In this document: positions 13,251-24,068 of the stretch, one piece after another | Position numbering within the stretch: the first letter of the stretch is position 1 | Layout: the number at the start of each line of letters is the position of its first letter | DNA from: Neofusicoccum parvum | Taxonomy: Eukaryota > Ascomycota > Dothideomycetes > Botryosphaeriales > Botryosphaeriaceae | Direction of reading: 5' to 3' | DNA: 64,000 bases | Assembly (NCBI GenBank): GCA_020912385.1 | Contig: CP087206.1 | Span: 1,178,001-1,242,000, forward strand | Notes under the pieces: model-generated | The model's input: the letters and a program-made list of their open reading frames with translations, nothing else | Database searches by the model: none | Told to the model about the DNA's origin: nothing | Translations under genes and position numbers: made by a program

Positions 13251-13614
13251 CTAGCCGTGCGTGACCTTCCTGACGGTGCCGTCGTCGGCGACGTGGACGT
13301 TCAGGCTGGAGGTGGGAGGCGCCCGTCAGCTTGTCACTCTCTTCTTCTTGCACGGGGTGGGGCGGTGGCGTACCGGTCCGGGTTGTGGTCCATGGTCATC
13401 ACGTCGCCTTCCTTGACGATGCGGTGCTGCTCGGGGAGGTCCTTCTTGGCGAAGGTCTGGTGGGGGGTGGTCAGCCTGCTGGAGCCGACAGGTGAGGAGA
13501 GGTGCAGCGTACGATGTTGTCGGAGGCGTCGCCGATCTTCTTGCCTACGAGCTGGTTCGTCCACTCCTCGGTCTTGTTGCCGGTGGAGTTGATGCCGGGG
13601 ACGACGAGAGGCAT
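13251..13614 (-). CDS. proteinase inhibitor I78 family protein, 79 aa
   Basis: Exons (minus strand) are 13614-13513, 13456-13374 and 13305-13251, with introns of 56 and 68 nt that both start GTACGC. The spliced product is 79 aa: it starts MPLVVPGINSTGNKTEEWTN, continues with LVGKKIGDASDNI, and ends DHNPDRLNVHVADDGTVRKV then THG. The central VMTMDHNPDRLNVHV and terminal VRKVTHG are the hallmark of the I78 (elastinal-type) inhibitor family, which includes small fungal proteins acting on serine proteases. There is no signal peptide, so an intracellular location is likely. The gene is invisible as one open frame because the exons lie in different frames. A TATA-like GCATATAAACC lies about 135 bp upstream on the minus strand. 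Confidence 0.85.
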
Positions 13615-13744
13615 GGTGGTGGATGCGGAGGTGAGTTGATGGGGGAAAGTGCTGTGGTAGAGCTGCGGGGTACAGTGGTAGTTGACGTCTGTGCGCGGGT
13701 GGTGTCAGTGTGGGAAAGCAGGTAGAGAGGTGGGTCGCGGGGCG

Positions 13745-13756
13745 GTTTATATGCTC
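13745..13756 (-). promoter_or_regulatory. probable TATA box of the I78 inhibitor gene
   Basis: On the minus strand the sequence reads GCATATAAACC, about 135 bp before the start codon at 13614. Position and sequence suit a TATA element, but no transcription start is known. Confidence 0.4.
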
Positions 13757-14247
13757 CTGGTGGCTCTGTCCGGTTGCCTAGTTGGCCGCTGGCGACGGGG
13801 AGGATGCGTTGGCTGAGGTGAAGCCCCGCATACGTCATGCCAGGCGAGGTGGGGCGGGTTTCAAGTCCGGCCAGCGTCCCGACGGAGCCCGCGCTCTCCC
13901 TTCCCTTCGTTCGTCCTTCTTCCTTGACCCTCGTCTTCCCGGCCGCCTGCATGTCTTCACATGTTTATCACTGTGCGTGCTTGCTTTTGCGGCGGCCTGC
14001 CGGCTGGGCCCTTTTCATGCTCGATTACGTATGCTGCCGTTCAACCAGCGACAACCGCCTCCCCTGGCCAGCTGTGTTGCTTCAGCCAAGTAGCACATAA
14101 ACGACAGTAAAAGGTCAGCCGCGAGTCTAGCTTTGCACTCAACGAGAAGACAAAATGAAGAGGAACGGAAACAAGAAGCACCTCTACGAGAATTCAGACT
14201 ACAAGTCCCAGCGTGCACGCTGAACTGCCCTTCTCCACCAACCACAC
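13757..14247. other. intergenic region between the I78 and coiled-coil genes
   Basis: No coding signal is seen. It carries the distal I78 promoter and the 3' UTR of the coiled-coil gene. Confidence 0.4.
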
Positions 14248-16077
14248 TTATCCCGTCAGCGTAGCTAATTCATCCCTGAGTCTGTTGAATTTGCTCTCCA
14301 GATCGCCTTGCACCCTCGCCAGGTTTTGCTCCTGCTGGGCAGCGACGAAATCCCAGACGTGGTTGACGTGGTTCTTCACAGCTTGCACTTCGTCGGCAAA
14401 GCGGTCGAATCCGCTCTTTAGACAGGTGGCTACGTCGTTCAGGCGAGAGCTGATCTCGGGTGTCTGCCAGTCGTTGAAGATGCGCTTGGCAACAAGTGCA
14501 AGACGCTCGCGTGTGTGCTGGTGGTCCTCCTTCATGGCCTCCTCCTCGGCTTCGAGTCGTTGGATTCTTCCAGTCGTTTCCTCAATACTCTTGGTCAATG
14601 TTTGGATCTGCCCCTCCATCAGGCTCGTGCTGTTCTCCATGTTCGCCTTGGAAAGCTCGAGCTCCACCATCAACGTTCGGCGGAGTTCATCCAGCTCCTG
14701 CGCTTGCTTCTGGAATTTCGCGTCGTTGGCCTTTTGCGCTTCGGTGATCTTCTCAAGGTCCTGCTGGATCAGAGCCCTGAATTGGAGTAAGTAGGAATGC
14801 TGCGCCAAGTTGCGCTGGTCGAGTCTGGCGCCTTTTTCCTTCAGCATGGCCACCTCCGCTCTCAGCCCATCTGCTACTTCGCTGAGTAAGCCCTGCAAAT
14901 GAGTTGTGCGCTTGGCTGTCTCCGCGGATGCCTTCTGGACGCTGACCAGCCTCTCACTGAAGCTCGACACTGTTTTTTCAGCGTTCCTCAGTTCGGCTCT
15001 CTGCTCATCAAAGAGCTTCCTTGACTCTCTTTCTCTTCGCTCAAAGAACTTCCTTGACTCTCCTTCTACTCGCTCAAAGTCCTCGCGTAGCTCGGCCATC
15101 TTGGCACGCGTGGAGTTCCTTTCCTCCTCCATCAAATTCTCAGCCTTGGTGATCCTCGTGTCCCCCACGCCCTGGAGCCTAGTGTACAACTCATCCAGTC
15201 TATCCTCGAATGAAATTTTCAACCGTTGCTCACGCCCAGATATGACCTTCTCTATGCGGTCATCAACACTCTCCAACAAGGTTTCCATCTTCACCCTTGC
15301 AACCTCGTGCTCTTCCTGCTTCCTATACACCTCCCACCGCACACTAGCCACTCCTTTATGCGCTTGGATGATAGACGTTGCCTGACGCTGCATGCTGTCA
15401 TGGTACGCAGCCGAACTGGTCGCGAGCTTCTGGACCGTGCACTCCAGCTGCGTGAGCCGCCCTTCCTGCATCGAGCGCTCTTCCTCCTGGTGCTCCCTCT
15501 CCTTTTCCCGCAGCCGGCGCCGCTCTTCCCCCCGCGCCCGCGCGTCCAGCTCCTCCTCGTCCCAGACTTCGTCCAGGTCGACGGGGCAGAGGGTCGATGA
15601 GGACCGGGTCGACATGTTCTCCCATGGGTCATCGGTGGACGCCTGCGCCTCCGCCTCGGCCATCTCCACGCCCTCGCCTTTGGCTTTTTCTGTTGGTGAG
15701 CGGGCGTCAGTATTGAACCCCACACGAGACGAGATATCTCTCGAAGCCTGAGGAGGTGGAGGCTCTCGTGGTCTCTCCCCTTCTCCAGTAAGTGCAGCTG
15801 CCTGGAGATCATCCCCAAGAGTTGGAGGGGTAATGGTGTCATGCTCCTGCTCCTGCTGCTGCTGCTCCTCCTCCTGTTCTTCGTCCTCCTCCTCCTCCTC
15901 CTCCTCCTCCTCCTCCTCCTCCTCCTCAGTAACTGTCGGAGCCGGAGACCATAGCTTCGTGGTCTCGACTGCCTTTTCTTCGGCAGGCTGAGTGCTGCCA
16001 TTGAGTCCTGGTTCTTCTGCCGCGGGAGCGGTGGCGGCGGGGCTGAATAAACTCGGGATAATGTAGTTGAATGACAT
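14248..16077 (-). CDS. acidic coiled-coil protein of unknown function
   Basis: A single-exon frame of 609 aa. The first 50 residues (MSFNYIIPSLFSP...) are Pro/Ala-rich. They are followed by a run of about 14 glutamates and a Glu/Gln-rich stretch encoded by a (GAG)n tract, then a disordered linker. From about residue 175 to the end the protein is charged and heptad-like, rich in Glu, Arg, Leu and Lys, as in a long coiled coil (LEAEEEAMKEDHQHTRERLA). I recognise no catalytic domain, membrane segment or signal peptide. It resembles myosin-tail or SMC-like rods only in composition, so no function is claimed. A TATA-like element lies 77-86 bp upstream. Confidence 0.75.
   Translation of the reverse strand: MSFNYIIPSLFSPAATAPAAEEPGLNGSTQPAEEKAVETTKLWSPAPTVTEEEEEEEEEEEEEEDEEQEEEQQQQEQEHDTITPPTLGDDLQAAALTGEGERPREPPPPQASRDISSRVGFNTDARSPTEKAKGEGVEMAEAEAQASTDDPWENMSTRSSSTLCPVDLDEVWDEEELDARARGEERRRLREKEREHQEEERSMQEGRLTQLECTVQKLATSSAAYHDSMQRQATSIIQAHKGVASVRWEVYRKQEEHEVARVKMETLLESVDDRIEKVISGREQRLKISFEDRLDELYTRLQGVGDTRITKAENLMEEERNSTRAKMAELREDFERVEGESRKFFERRERESRKLFDEQRAELRNAEKTVSSFSERLVSVQKASAETAKRTTHLQGLLSEVADGLRAEVAMLKEKGARLDQRNLAQHSYLLQFRALIQQDLEKITEAQKANDAKFQKQAQELDELRRTLMVELELSKANMENSTSLMEGQIQTLTKSIEETTGRIQRLEAEEEAMKEDHQHTRERLALVAKRIFNDWQTPEISSRLNDVATCLKSGFDRFADEVQAVKNHVNHVWDFVAAQQEQNLARVQGDLESKFNRLRDELATLTG
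15883..15928 (-). repeat. (GAG)n trinucleotide tract encoding polyglutamate
   Basis: The plus strand shows an uninterrupted (TCC/CTC)n run inside the coiled-coil gene, read as GAG (Glu) on the coding strand; a less regular CTG/CTC stretch precedes it from about 15843. Such tracts often vary in length between strains. Confidence 0.9.
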
Positions 16078-16153
16078 GGTGCCCTTTGATATGTGAGGGA
16101 AGCTCAGAGATAAATTCTGGAGAGGTAAATCTGTGTGTGTGTGGACGATCAGG

Positions 16154-16163
16154 TATTATATAA
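16154..16163 (-). promoter_or_regulatory. probable TATA box of the coiled-coil gene
   Basis: The minus strand reads TTATATAATA, 77-86 bp upstream of the ATG at 16077. It is a good match to a TATA element with suitable spacing. Confidence 0.5.
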
Positions 16164-16509
16164 GGGGGCGATTGGGTTGACAATCTCAGGTTCGCTGAGC
16201 GATATATGGTTTGGTGTTGTTGAGGACTAAGATGATCCACCCATATGCTGGGGGCAGTCAAGCCATGGTTCAAGGTGCGTGCGTCCCTTTCTAGGATCTA
16301 GTTAACAGTCTAACGGTATCGCGTCTTCGTTGCTCGGTCTTTGGACCCTGAACAGTATCGATGGTACCGGGGCGATGTTATGAAGGCATTGAACTAGCTA
16401 GAAGCGACATCGTTAGTGCTATAGTAATACTCCCAGTCATTCCGATGTCTATCCTCAATAGTTCTCAGGTATGATTCCTCCGACAAAACCAAATTCAATG
16501 TGGCCCCAT
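16164..16509. other. short intergenic region
   Basis: Promoter-distal DNA of the coiled-coil gene and 3' region of the dehydratase gene. No gene is seen. Confidence 0.4.
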
Positions 16510-18524
16510 TCAACAACCTTTCGCAGTCAAAAAGTCAAAATCCGCGCCCTGCTCCGCCTGGTTCACGCAGCGATCATACAACGCCCTATACCCCCTCATC
16601 CCCCTCCTCCCCGCCGCCCTCGCCTCCACCTCCTCGGCCTCCCTCTCGGCTTCCTCCGTCCTCTTCCTTTCCGCGATCCTCCTCGCGATCTCCTCCTCGT
16701 CGACCAACAAGTCCAGCCGCCTGCCCTCCACGTCCAGCCTCACGATATCCCCGTCCCGCACCACGCCGAGCACGCTCTCCGCGTCCTTGGCCTCCGGGCT
16801 CACGTGCAGCACGATGGTGCCGCCGGCGGTGCCGCTCATGCGGCCGTCGCTGACGCGCACCATGTCGGCGACGCCGTCGCGGGCGAGCTTGCGCGGGATG
16901 GGCAGCAGGCCGGCCTCGGGCATGCCCGGGTGGCCGCGCGGGCCGATGCGGCGGCACACGAGCACCGAGTCGCGGGTGACGGGCAGGGCGGGGTCGTCGA
17001 CGCGGCGCGCCAGGTCGGCCGTGTCGGCGAAGACGACGGCCGGCCCCGCGTGCTGCAGCAGCCGCCGGTCCTTGGACGCCGACGCCTTCATGACCGCCCC
17101 GCCCGGCGCGAGGTTGCCGGTGAGCACGACTAGCGACGAGGCCGGGTACAGCGGCGACGCGAGCGGCCGGATGATCGAGGCCGTCAGCGGCGAGGCGCGG
17201 AAGCCGCTGGCGTCGAGCGCGGCGCCCAGCGTGGCGCCCGTGATGGTCGGGGCGTCGAGGTGGAGGAGTGGCCGGAGCGTGTGCAGGAGCGCGGGCATGC
17301 CGCCGGCGTTGTGGAAGTCGGTCATGTAGTTCGAGCCGCTGGGCTTGAGGTCGACCAGGAGCGGCGTGCGCCGGCCGATGTCGTCGAAGGTAGAGAGGGG
17401 AATAGTGCCGGCGAGCGTCGGGTGGCGGTTGATGATGGCGAGGAGGTGGACGACGGCGTTGGTGGAGCCGCCGATGGCTTGCAGGACGGTGATGGCGTTG
17501 AGGAAGGATTCGCGCGTGAGGATGAGGGAGGGCCGGAGCGGGTGCGCAGTGGTGGCCGATTTGGCGGCGAAGACGGCGTTCTTGCCCGTCTCTTCGGCGA
17601 TGCGTAGTCGGGCGGCGGACACGGCGGGAGCGGTGGCGCCGCGGAGGGGCATGAGGCCTAGGGCGGCGGTGATGCAGGCCATGGTGCTAGCGGTGCCCAT
17701 GACGCCGCAGGTACCGGACTGGTGGTTGCTATGTCAGCACAAGAACTGCCTGTAGCTTTTGCAGAACTGCTCAGCTGCTTCTTCCTTCCCGTTCCCTTCT
17801 CTTTTCTTCCTTCACTTTCCCTCATTCTTCATCTCCTCTATATTCTGTTTGGAAAAGGGGGGAAAAAAAGAAAAGAGCATACCGTCGGCGCCAGCTCACC
17901 ATTCACCTCCGCAATCTCCTCCACGTCCATCTCCCCCGCCCTGAACGCAGCCCAATTGCTCCTGCAGTCCGTACACGCCCCGACCCGCACGCCGCGATGG
18001 CTCCCCGGCATCATCGGCCCCGTCACCAGCGGCAGCGCCGGCCGATCCGCCGAAAGGGCGCCCATCAGCTGCGCCGGCACCGTCTTGTCGCAGCCGCCGA
18101 TCAGGACGACGGCATCCAGCGGCTGGGCGCGGATCATCTCCTCGGTGTCCATGCTCATCAGGTTCCGGAGGAACATGGACGTCGGGTTGGAGAAGCTCTC
18201 GTGCAGCGAGATGGTCGGGAACTCGATGGGCAGGCCGCCGTGCAGCTGGATGCCGCGCTTGAGCGCCTCGAGCAACTGCGGCACGTTGGCGTGGCACGGG
18301 TTGAAGCCCGAGAAGGTGTTGACGATGCCGATGACCGGCCGGGACAGCGCGTCCTCGCCGTAGCCGGCCGCCTTGATGAAGGCTTTGCGCAGGAAGAGCG
18401 AGAAGTGCGCATCGCCGTACGAGGTGAGGCCCTTGCGGAGGCCGGTCTGGGTGGGGAGGGGCTGGGAGATGTCGTAGTCGGATAAGCCATTGGGAGGGTC
18501 TTGAGGCTCTGCGGAAGCTGACAT
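16510..18524 (-). CDS. IlvD/Edd-family dehydratase (DHAD- or sugar-acid-dehydratase-like)
   Basis: These Fe-S enzymes dehydrate 2,3-dihydroxy acids: branched-chain precursors (DHAD) or sugar acids such as arabonate and xylonate. Exons are 18524-17883 and 17718-16510 (164-nt intron), 616 aa. The three cluster-ligand cysteines are visible: NPCHANVPQ (Cys77), GGCDKT (Cys145), and SGTCGVMGTASTMA (about Cys218, formed just after the splice). The C-terminus GYRALYDRCVNQAEQGADFD is typical. There is no obvious mitochondrial presequence, unlike the housekeeping mitochondrial Ilv3. NPCH and GGCDKT are similar in sugar-acid dehydratases, so I favour a cytosolic paralogue acting in catabolism; the substrate cannot be told from sequence. 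The acceptor CACCAG at 17719-17724 was chosen over a TAG ten bases earlier because only it keeps the frame and the cysteine motif. Confidence 0.87.
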
Positions 18525-18790
18525 GGCTGCTTAGTGGTGGTGAACACTCTTTTGTTTTGTGCAAAAGCCTCTGTACGGATGCGAATAATCGAATTCTCCC
18601 GGCGATCAGAGATCACGCCGCAATTGCGTGCAATGACGCTGATGCGGGGCAGGGATGCTTAAGTAGCTCTTCCGCCATCTCTTTCCCCGCACCAGTAGTG
18701 GGGCGGAAATTCTTGGGTATTATTCTGCGGCCTGTGAGTGGGTGAGTGGCCTTGCTTTACAATCCTCGGTGATAGCGGACAGTTATTCCA

Positions 18791-20830
18791 TCACGTCCGT
18801 CCTTCAGCTAGCCGTTGCTGCTTTTCGCTTTCCTCCGCTGTCGCTCGTTCCGCATTTCTCCGCGCTTGCTCCTCCGCCATCTTGAGAGCTGCCTTCTCGT
18901 CGGCTGTCAGGTCGCTCGTCGCCGGCTTGAGCTTGACGAAGCCGACCATCAGGATTTGTGCGATGCAGGCGAGGCCGACCTCGAACCAGAAAACTGCCTT
19001 GTAGCTCTTCTTCAGCCCCAGGTCGACTGTTTCAGCGGCGGTAACATCGGCGAGCCCCAGGAAGACGGCGATGCTGAGCTGCACGAGACTGTTGATCAAG
19101 GCGCCGGCGAGACCCTGCCTCTTGAGCGGTAGGCTGGTTGTAAACTGTGGTAGAATTTTGCTGTCAGCATTTGGACCGACGTGCCTCCAACATTGTTCAA
19201 GGAGAGGTGAACTTACGAAGACGTTGGTGACGGTGAAGGTAAGGTCGATTGCGATGGTTGCGCAAATCATGCTGGGGAACGTATAGGCCCAGTAGTTGGC
19301 ACCGCTCGGCGCAACTGCGAAGAGGAGAGGGGAGATGATCCATGCCGCACCGGCCGCGATGATGATAAAAGTGCCGGGAATCCGGTGCAGAAAGATACCG
19401 CCGACAGTTGATATGATGCAACCACCAAGAGCCATTGGAGTAAACCCTGTGGTACCGGTGTTATCGACCAGCCGTTGAAAGGGCGAGAGTGTGATGACTT
19501 ACAGGCTACAAGCTGAAGAGGCTCGCCTCCCATGATATTTGTCATACTTCCGAGCGTCAGCGCCTCCAAGCTGCATTGCTGCAGAAATTGAACTTACTAG
19601 AACGTGGAATAGAGCAGAAAAATACCCAAGCTTCCGTACGAGAAGAGAAGAGCAACACAGAGCGGCTTCATGTACTTGACCTGGAAGATATCAAACGGAA
19701 GCAGCGGTTGCTCAGCGACCCAGCCCTCAACGTATACCGCGGCAGCCAGGATCAACATGCCGACAATAAAGAGAACGAATATGTACGGGTTCGACCATCC
19801 GTTCGGGGCATGTGCGCTGTCCGTGATGGCGAAGACGACGAGGATAAGACCAACAGAGATCAGGATGGCACCCCACCAGTCCATCTTGACGTCCATGCCC
19901 TTGCGCTCCTGCCTGTCAGATGGGATGGCAAAGAAGGAGACGATGACGGTGCTCAGCGAGAGGATCGTTCCGATGAAGAAGTACCATCTCCATGTGGTAT
20001 ATTGAGCAGTAAGGCCAGCGAAGAAGATGCCGCAAAAGAAGCCCAGAGGCGCCATGGCCCCATAGATGGCAAAGACCAGGTTCTTACGCGGACCGGGCCG
20101 GTAAATACTTCCGAGCAGCATGAGACCGCTTGGGAGGTAGGCGGCTGGACCAATGCCTTGCAGAGCTCGGCAGAAGTCCATCATGAGCTCATTCTGAGAC
20201 CAGCCGGCGATGAAAGACCACACGGTAAACCAAAGAATACCACCGATGTAGACGGGGTAGCCGCCGTACATATCCTTTGCATGCGTCAGTAATCTTCCAA
20301 TATCATGAAGAAGTGACATCTTCGAGGGAGAAACTTACACCCAAGCGTCCAAAGGTAAGGAGAAAACAGGCCACAACAAGTGAGAAAGCATTCGCAGGCC
20401 ACGTGCTTGAGGCTGACGGAATGTTCAGCTCTTTCGTCACAGTGGGCAAGATCACGTTGAAGCCGGACACGAAGTATTCCTGCAGACTTGTCAGACAATG
20501 ATTGAAGAGTTGGCTGCTCGAAACCCACCGTAAGCGCTTGGGAAATAGTCACCGAATAGACAAATCCGATCTCCGCCCATATTGAGGGGAACTTTTCGGG
20601 CCTTTGTCTGCCTAAACGCTCCAGGCGAGCCTCTTCAGACTCTCCCTCCAAGTCAGATGGTGGTGCGTCATAAGCGTCGGTCAAGCCATGCGATTCATTG
20701 GGCCTACGTGAGTAGGTCAGCGGTCGAGCAACATGTTGAGCAGGACAGAGAGGCAGGGGCATTGCGACGATGCCGTTGCAAGTGACGCGACTTACTTTGA
20801 AGCCCCAGGTTGGGCATTATTAGCAACCAT
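18791..20830 (-). CDS. MFS transporter (DHA2, aminotriazole-resistance-like)
   Basis: Seven exons on the minus strand: 20830-20796, 20703-20529, 20479-20339, 20274-19598, 19546-19503, 19446-19217 and 19144-18791, giving 551 aa. The segment EYFVSGFNVILPTVTKEL starts helix 1; FGRLGDMYGG is the loop 2-3 signature; later pieces include YSTFYMTNIMGG, VAWFTPMALGG and RQGLAGALINSLVQLS, all usual in fungal DHA2-type permeases related to yeast Atr1. About 12-14 helices are expected. The 72-nt intron 19145-19216 is in frame, and retaining it would add 24 polar residues. The exporter function is known for the family; the substrate is unknown. It lies 266 bp upstream of the IlvD gene on the same strand. 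Confidence 0.9.
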
Positions 20831-22096
20831 TTCTGCCATCAGCACGAATGCAACGGAAGAAGCAACGATAGAGACGTGAATACAGAAAGCAGAGTAGCAT
20901 TCTTGAGGGCACTATATGTACAGGGCAGTGACTGACAGGCCGTCATGGACGGATTAAAAATCAATTAACAACGCAAACGCAGAATGACGACCGCTAAACT
21001 GGGCTGGGAGCGGTGTAACGGCGTAAAAGAAGGGAGTCGCCGTCGGCCTGGCGGTTTACGGTGAAAATGACGACCTGGCGCGCATACGGTCGTCATGGCG
21101 GGACGGATGCGAATCGCTTAGCAAATGCGTGGTCAAGCTTAGGGCGCGTGCGGCAGGGAGGGGGAAAGCAACAGCGAGCTTCTCGTACGGCGGCGCAGGT
21201 CCTGCCCGTCGGACGGTGCCCGTGGACACCGGCTGCCCGAAACTCGGCGAAGAGACGGCGATGGCGCCGTGCAGTGAGTCAGGGCCGGGAGATCGGCCTC
21301 TCGCGCGTTGTTGAAGCTGTCCATGCTGTGGGCGGAGGGAGTCGACGGTCGTGGCGTGCGAGGCAACGGCGCGCAGATCGGCAGCGGCCACCACTTCCGC
21401 CGGCACCGGCTGGCCCCCGCCGCAGCCGGTGACTCAGCGACACTAGCGCCGAAAATTTGGCGAGCCGCCTTTAAAAGCTCCGCGGCTCCTCGCCCTGCAC
21501 ACCTTTTTTTCTTCTTTATCATCAGTCAGGTAAAAAAATTACCTATCGAGGCTTCGCTACGGCGACTTGCTGAGTGTCAGTCCTTTCTCTGTGACTTTCG
21601 TTCCGTTCCCGGCCTCGTTGAGCGACGCGTCCGTCTTTCCTACCAATCGCGCGCATTCCCTTCTGTGGATCGTGGTTGTGGGATGGCCGCTACATCGCTT
21701 CCGAAACAATGAAGAGTTTTCTCTGCCGCCGCCGCCAGTGCGCAGCGGCCAACGATGCTCGAGTCTGCGCTGGTTCTCCCGTCGGGAATGCGTCTATGAT
21801 ACGTTTCTCAACGGAAGCCTCTGCCGAACTCTGAAGCCTAGGCGCGCAGGGCTTTCTGAAGCCGCTCCATGGATCGCTCATAGCGGTCCTCCGTAAACGT
21901 GCCCAGCTTGACATGACCTGAATGCCTGTTCCCAAGAGCCAATGGTTCACGAGACAATTGTCACACATTCACGCGCGGAACTTGAGTACTCGTCGAATGC
22001 ATATCCATTTCTGCTTTTTGTCATGAACTACGCAGCCATTCTCACGACTACGCTACGCAAAGCCCAACAGACTGCACGTCCGACCAGTGCACCACT
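20831..22096. other. intergenic region, MFS promoter side
   Basis: About 1.27 kb with no supported gene. The part at 21050-21480 is GC-rich with shadow frames only; 21490-22090 is more balanced. It holds the MFS promoter and the uL1 3' region. Confidence 0.4.
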
Positions 22097-23049
22097 CTAG
22101 TAGAGGCGCTTGGGGGGAGACATGGTAGCCTTGATGGTAAGGCTACCAACGTTCTGCCAGCCCTTCTTAAGCAGGGAGACGAGGTAGTTGATGGCAAGCA
22201 TGATGTTGCCAATCAGCTCGTCCTCGGTCATGTCGACGTTGCCGACAGCGACACCCATGCACAGAACCTTCTTCAGCTGGAACTTGATGGTGGACTTGAC
22301 CTCGGTGATCTTGTCGCCCAGGTTCTCAGCGTGCGAGACGGGGGTGGGGAACTTGCCGGCTGTGAAATCCGTCAACACATGCACCTGCTGCCTGCGAAAA
22401 GATAATTGCACATACCCTTGGACAGACCGGGACCCAGGAGACGGGGAATCTGCTTGATCAAGGTGTCGGAAGCGATGAAAGCATCGTACTTGCGGGCGAG
22501 CTTCTTGATCAGCTTCTTGTTCTTGTTCAGCTTCTTGAGGTCGTCGGCGCTCATGGCGTCAACACCGCCGTGCTTGGCACGGTCGATATCGTGCTGGTCA
22601 CCGAGAATGCTAAGCCCATCGTCAGCCCTGCGCTACTGCAATTATTCCCAAAACTCGATCTTGTCCTGCCACGGGCCGAGCGCGGCCAGGATCGCGATTT
22701 GGAGGGTGACTTGTGCGGTGGAGGTCGTACCAGATGGCCATGTTGGGGCGCGGGACCTTGGGGAGCTTGACGGTGCCCGAGAAACGCTTGTCACGCTGGG
22801 GGTCATCTAAGGCCGCGGGTCAGCAGATGCACCGAGGGCTTCGAATGGGTCCAGGACGTACAGTTCTTGAGGCCGATCTGGAGCTCAACGGTCTCCAAGA
22901 AGTTCCTCTTCTTGGTCTCGTTGGAGTACTCCAGCAGCTGCTGGACGTTGGTGCGCTGTGTGGTCGTCTCAGTAAATTGGCCAGGAAATGCGCCTGGGCG
23001 CAGCGAGAACGAGGCTGCTTACCACGCCGGCGACGGTGATCTTAGACAT
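22097..23049 (-). CDS. RPL1: 60S ribosomal protein uL1 (L10a)
   Basis: The L1-stalk protein of the large ribosomal subunit, involved in release of deacylated tRNA. Exons are 23049-23023, 22955-22862, 22806-22731, 22609-22416 and 22359-22097, with introns of 67, 55, 121 and 56 nt. They give exactly 217 aa, the usual eukaryotic length. Diagnostic pieces are [63 protein letters not shown] and the C-terminus [13 protein letters not shown]. Four introns in a ribosomal protein gene are common in filamentous ascomycetes. I looked for C/D-box snoRNA signatures in the 121-nt intron and found none. Confidence 0.97.
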
Positions 23050-23381
23050 GATGAATGACCGTCTTCCAAGAGAACCTGTAGGGTGCTTTTGGTGAGGACT
23101 AGGCGCAGGTGTCGTTGTTGGAGGCGGAAAAGTTCGCCGCGGGATGAAGTCGCCGGAGTGTGGGCGGCGCGTGTAAGCGAGCGCTAGCCTCATGCGGCAA
23201 AGCGCATTCCGCCGGTCACGATCGCCCGTCACGCATCTCCTTCCTTCTTGCTTTGCGCGTGTATCGACTGGCGTGTTTACTCCTCCTGCTCGCCGCAAGA
23301 TCAGTGTGCAAAGCTGTATCAAGACCACCGGGTTGTCTACACTCGACAAAAAAGCCTGGCTACCACAACGAACTCTGCGCC
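23050..23381. other. uL1 promoter region
   Basis: 332 bp between the uL1 start and the GNAT stop, both on the minus strand. No other feature is seen. Confidence 0.4.
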
Positions 23382-24068
23382 TCATGCGGGCGGCGCGTAC
23401 TCGAGCATCAGAGCCAACTCCTGCCGTGGCTGCTCCGGGCTCCCGCTCTGATGCATTTCCTCACCGATGACCTTGAACCCGCATCCCTCAAAAGCGCGGC
23501 GCGCAGACTCGTTCCTAGCCCACACAATGACCGTGTATCTCGGGCTCACGGACCCTCCGGAGCTATGGCAAGCAAGCGCATGTTCAATCAGCCTTCGAGC
23601 TATTCCTTGGCCACGTGCAGACGGCGTCACGAACATGCCGTTCAAGTGGAAATGCGGCAGCGCAGCAGCGTCTGCGTTCCCCTCTTTGAGAGCGGCCCAT
23701 GGCGACGCGTTTGCTGACAGCTTCGCTCGGTCTTCCTGATTCATTCTGAACAGCACGAGCTGCCCGAGCCACTCTCGCCGCAACAGCTCCGCGCTGTCGA
23801 GGTGAGTCTGCGTGCCATTCTCGGTGCCTGGGACAGCGGAAATGGCAACGAGAGTGGTGGCTTGCGGGTTCCCGAGACGGTTCTCCCACGTGTCCCAGGT
23901 AAATTGCTGCTCCCGCTGGTAGGTCGAGCCAAACGCGTCTGGAGCGACTCTGAGAGAGAGGAGGCGGAAATCCTTCTGGCGGCCCACGAGCGCGTTCCAC
24001 ACGGCGTCGTCGGGGCAGGTCCTGGGCAAGGCGGTGATGGTGGAGGGGCTGGCGGGCATGGCGGCCAC
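23382..24068 (-). CDS. GNAT-family N-acetyltransferase
   Basis: A single-exon protein of 228 aa. The acetyl-CoA-binding motif A is clear: NGMFVTPSARGQGIARRLIE (R/Q-x-x-G-x-G/A as ARGQGIA). It is followed by a motif B-like segment (VIVWARNESARRAFEGCGFK) with the usual C-terminal N-x-x-A-x-x-x-Y/F-x-x-x-G-F pattern. The N-terminal part has FRLLSLRVAPDAFGSTYQRE, typical of fungal and bacterial GNATs of unknown substrate. It is likely a cytosolic small-molecule or protein acetyltransferase. The start could be the ATG at 24059 instead (MPASPS). Confidence 0.87.
   Translation of the reverse strand: MAAMPASPSTITALPRTCPDDAVWNALVGRQKDFRLLSLRVAPDAFGSTYQREQQFTWDTWENRLGNPQATTLVAISAVPGTENGTQTHLDSAELLRREWLGQLVLFRMNQEDRAKLSANASPWAALKEGNADAAALPHFHLNGMFVTPSARGQGIARRLIEHALACHSSGGSVSPRYTVIVWARNESARRAFEGCGFKVIGEEMHQSGSPEQPRQELALMLEYAPPA

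Noticed and set aside
22610..22730. Possible snoRNA in the 121-nt uL1 intron
   Set aside because: No paired C (RTGATGA) and D (CTGA) boxes with a terminal stem are seen.
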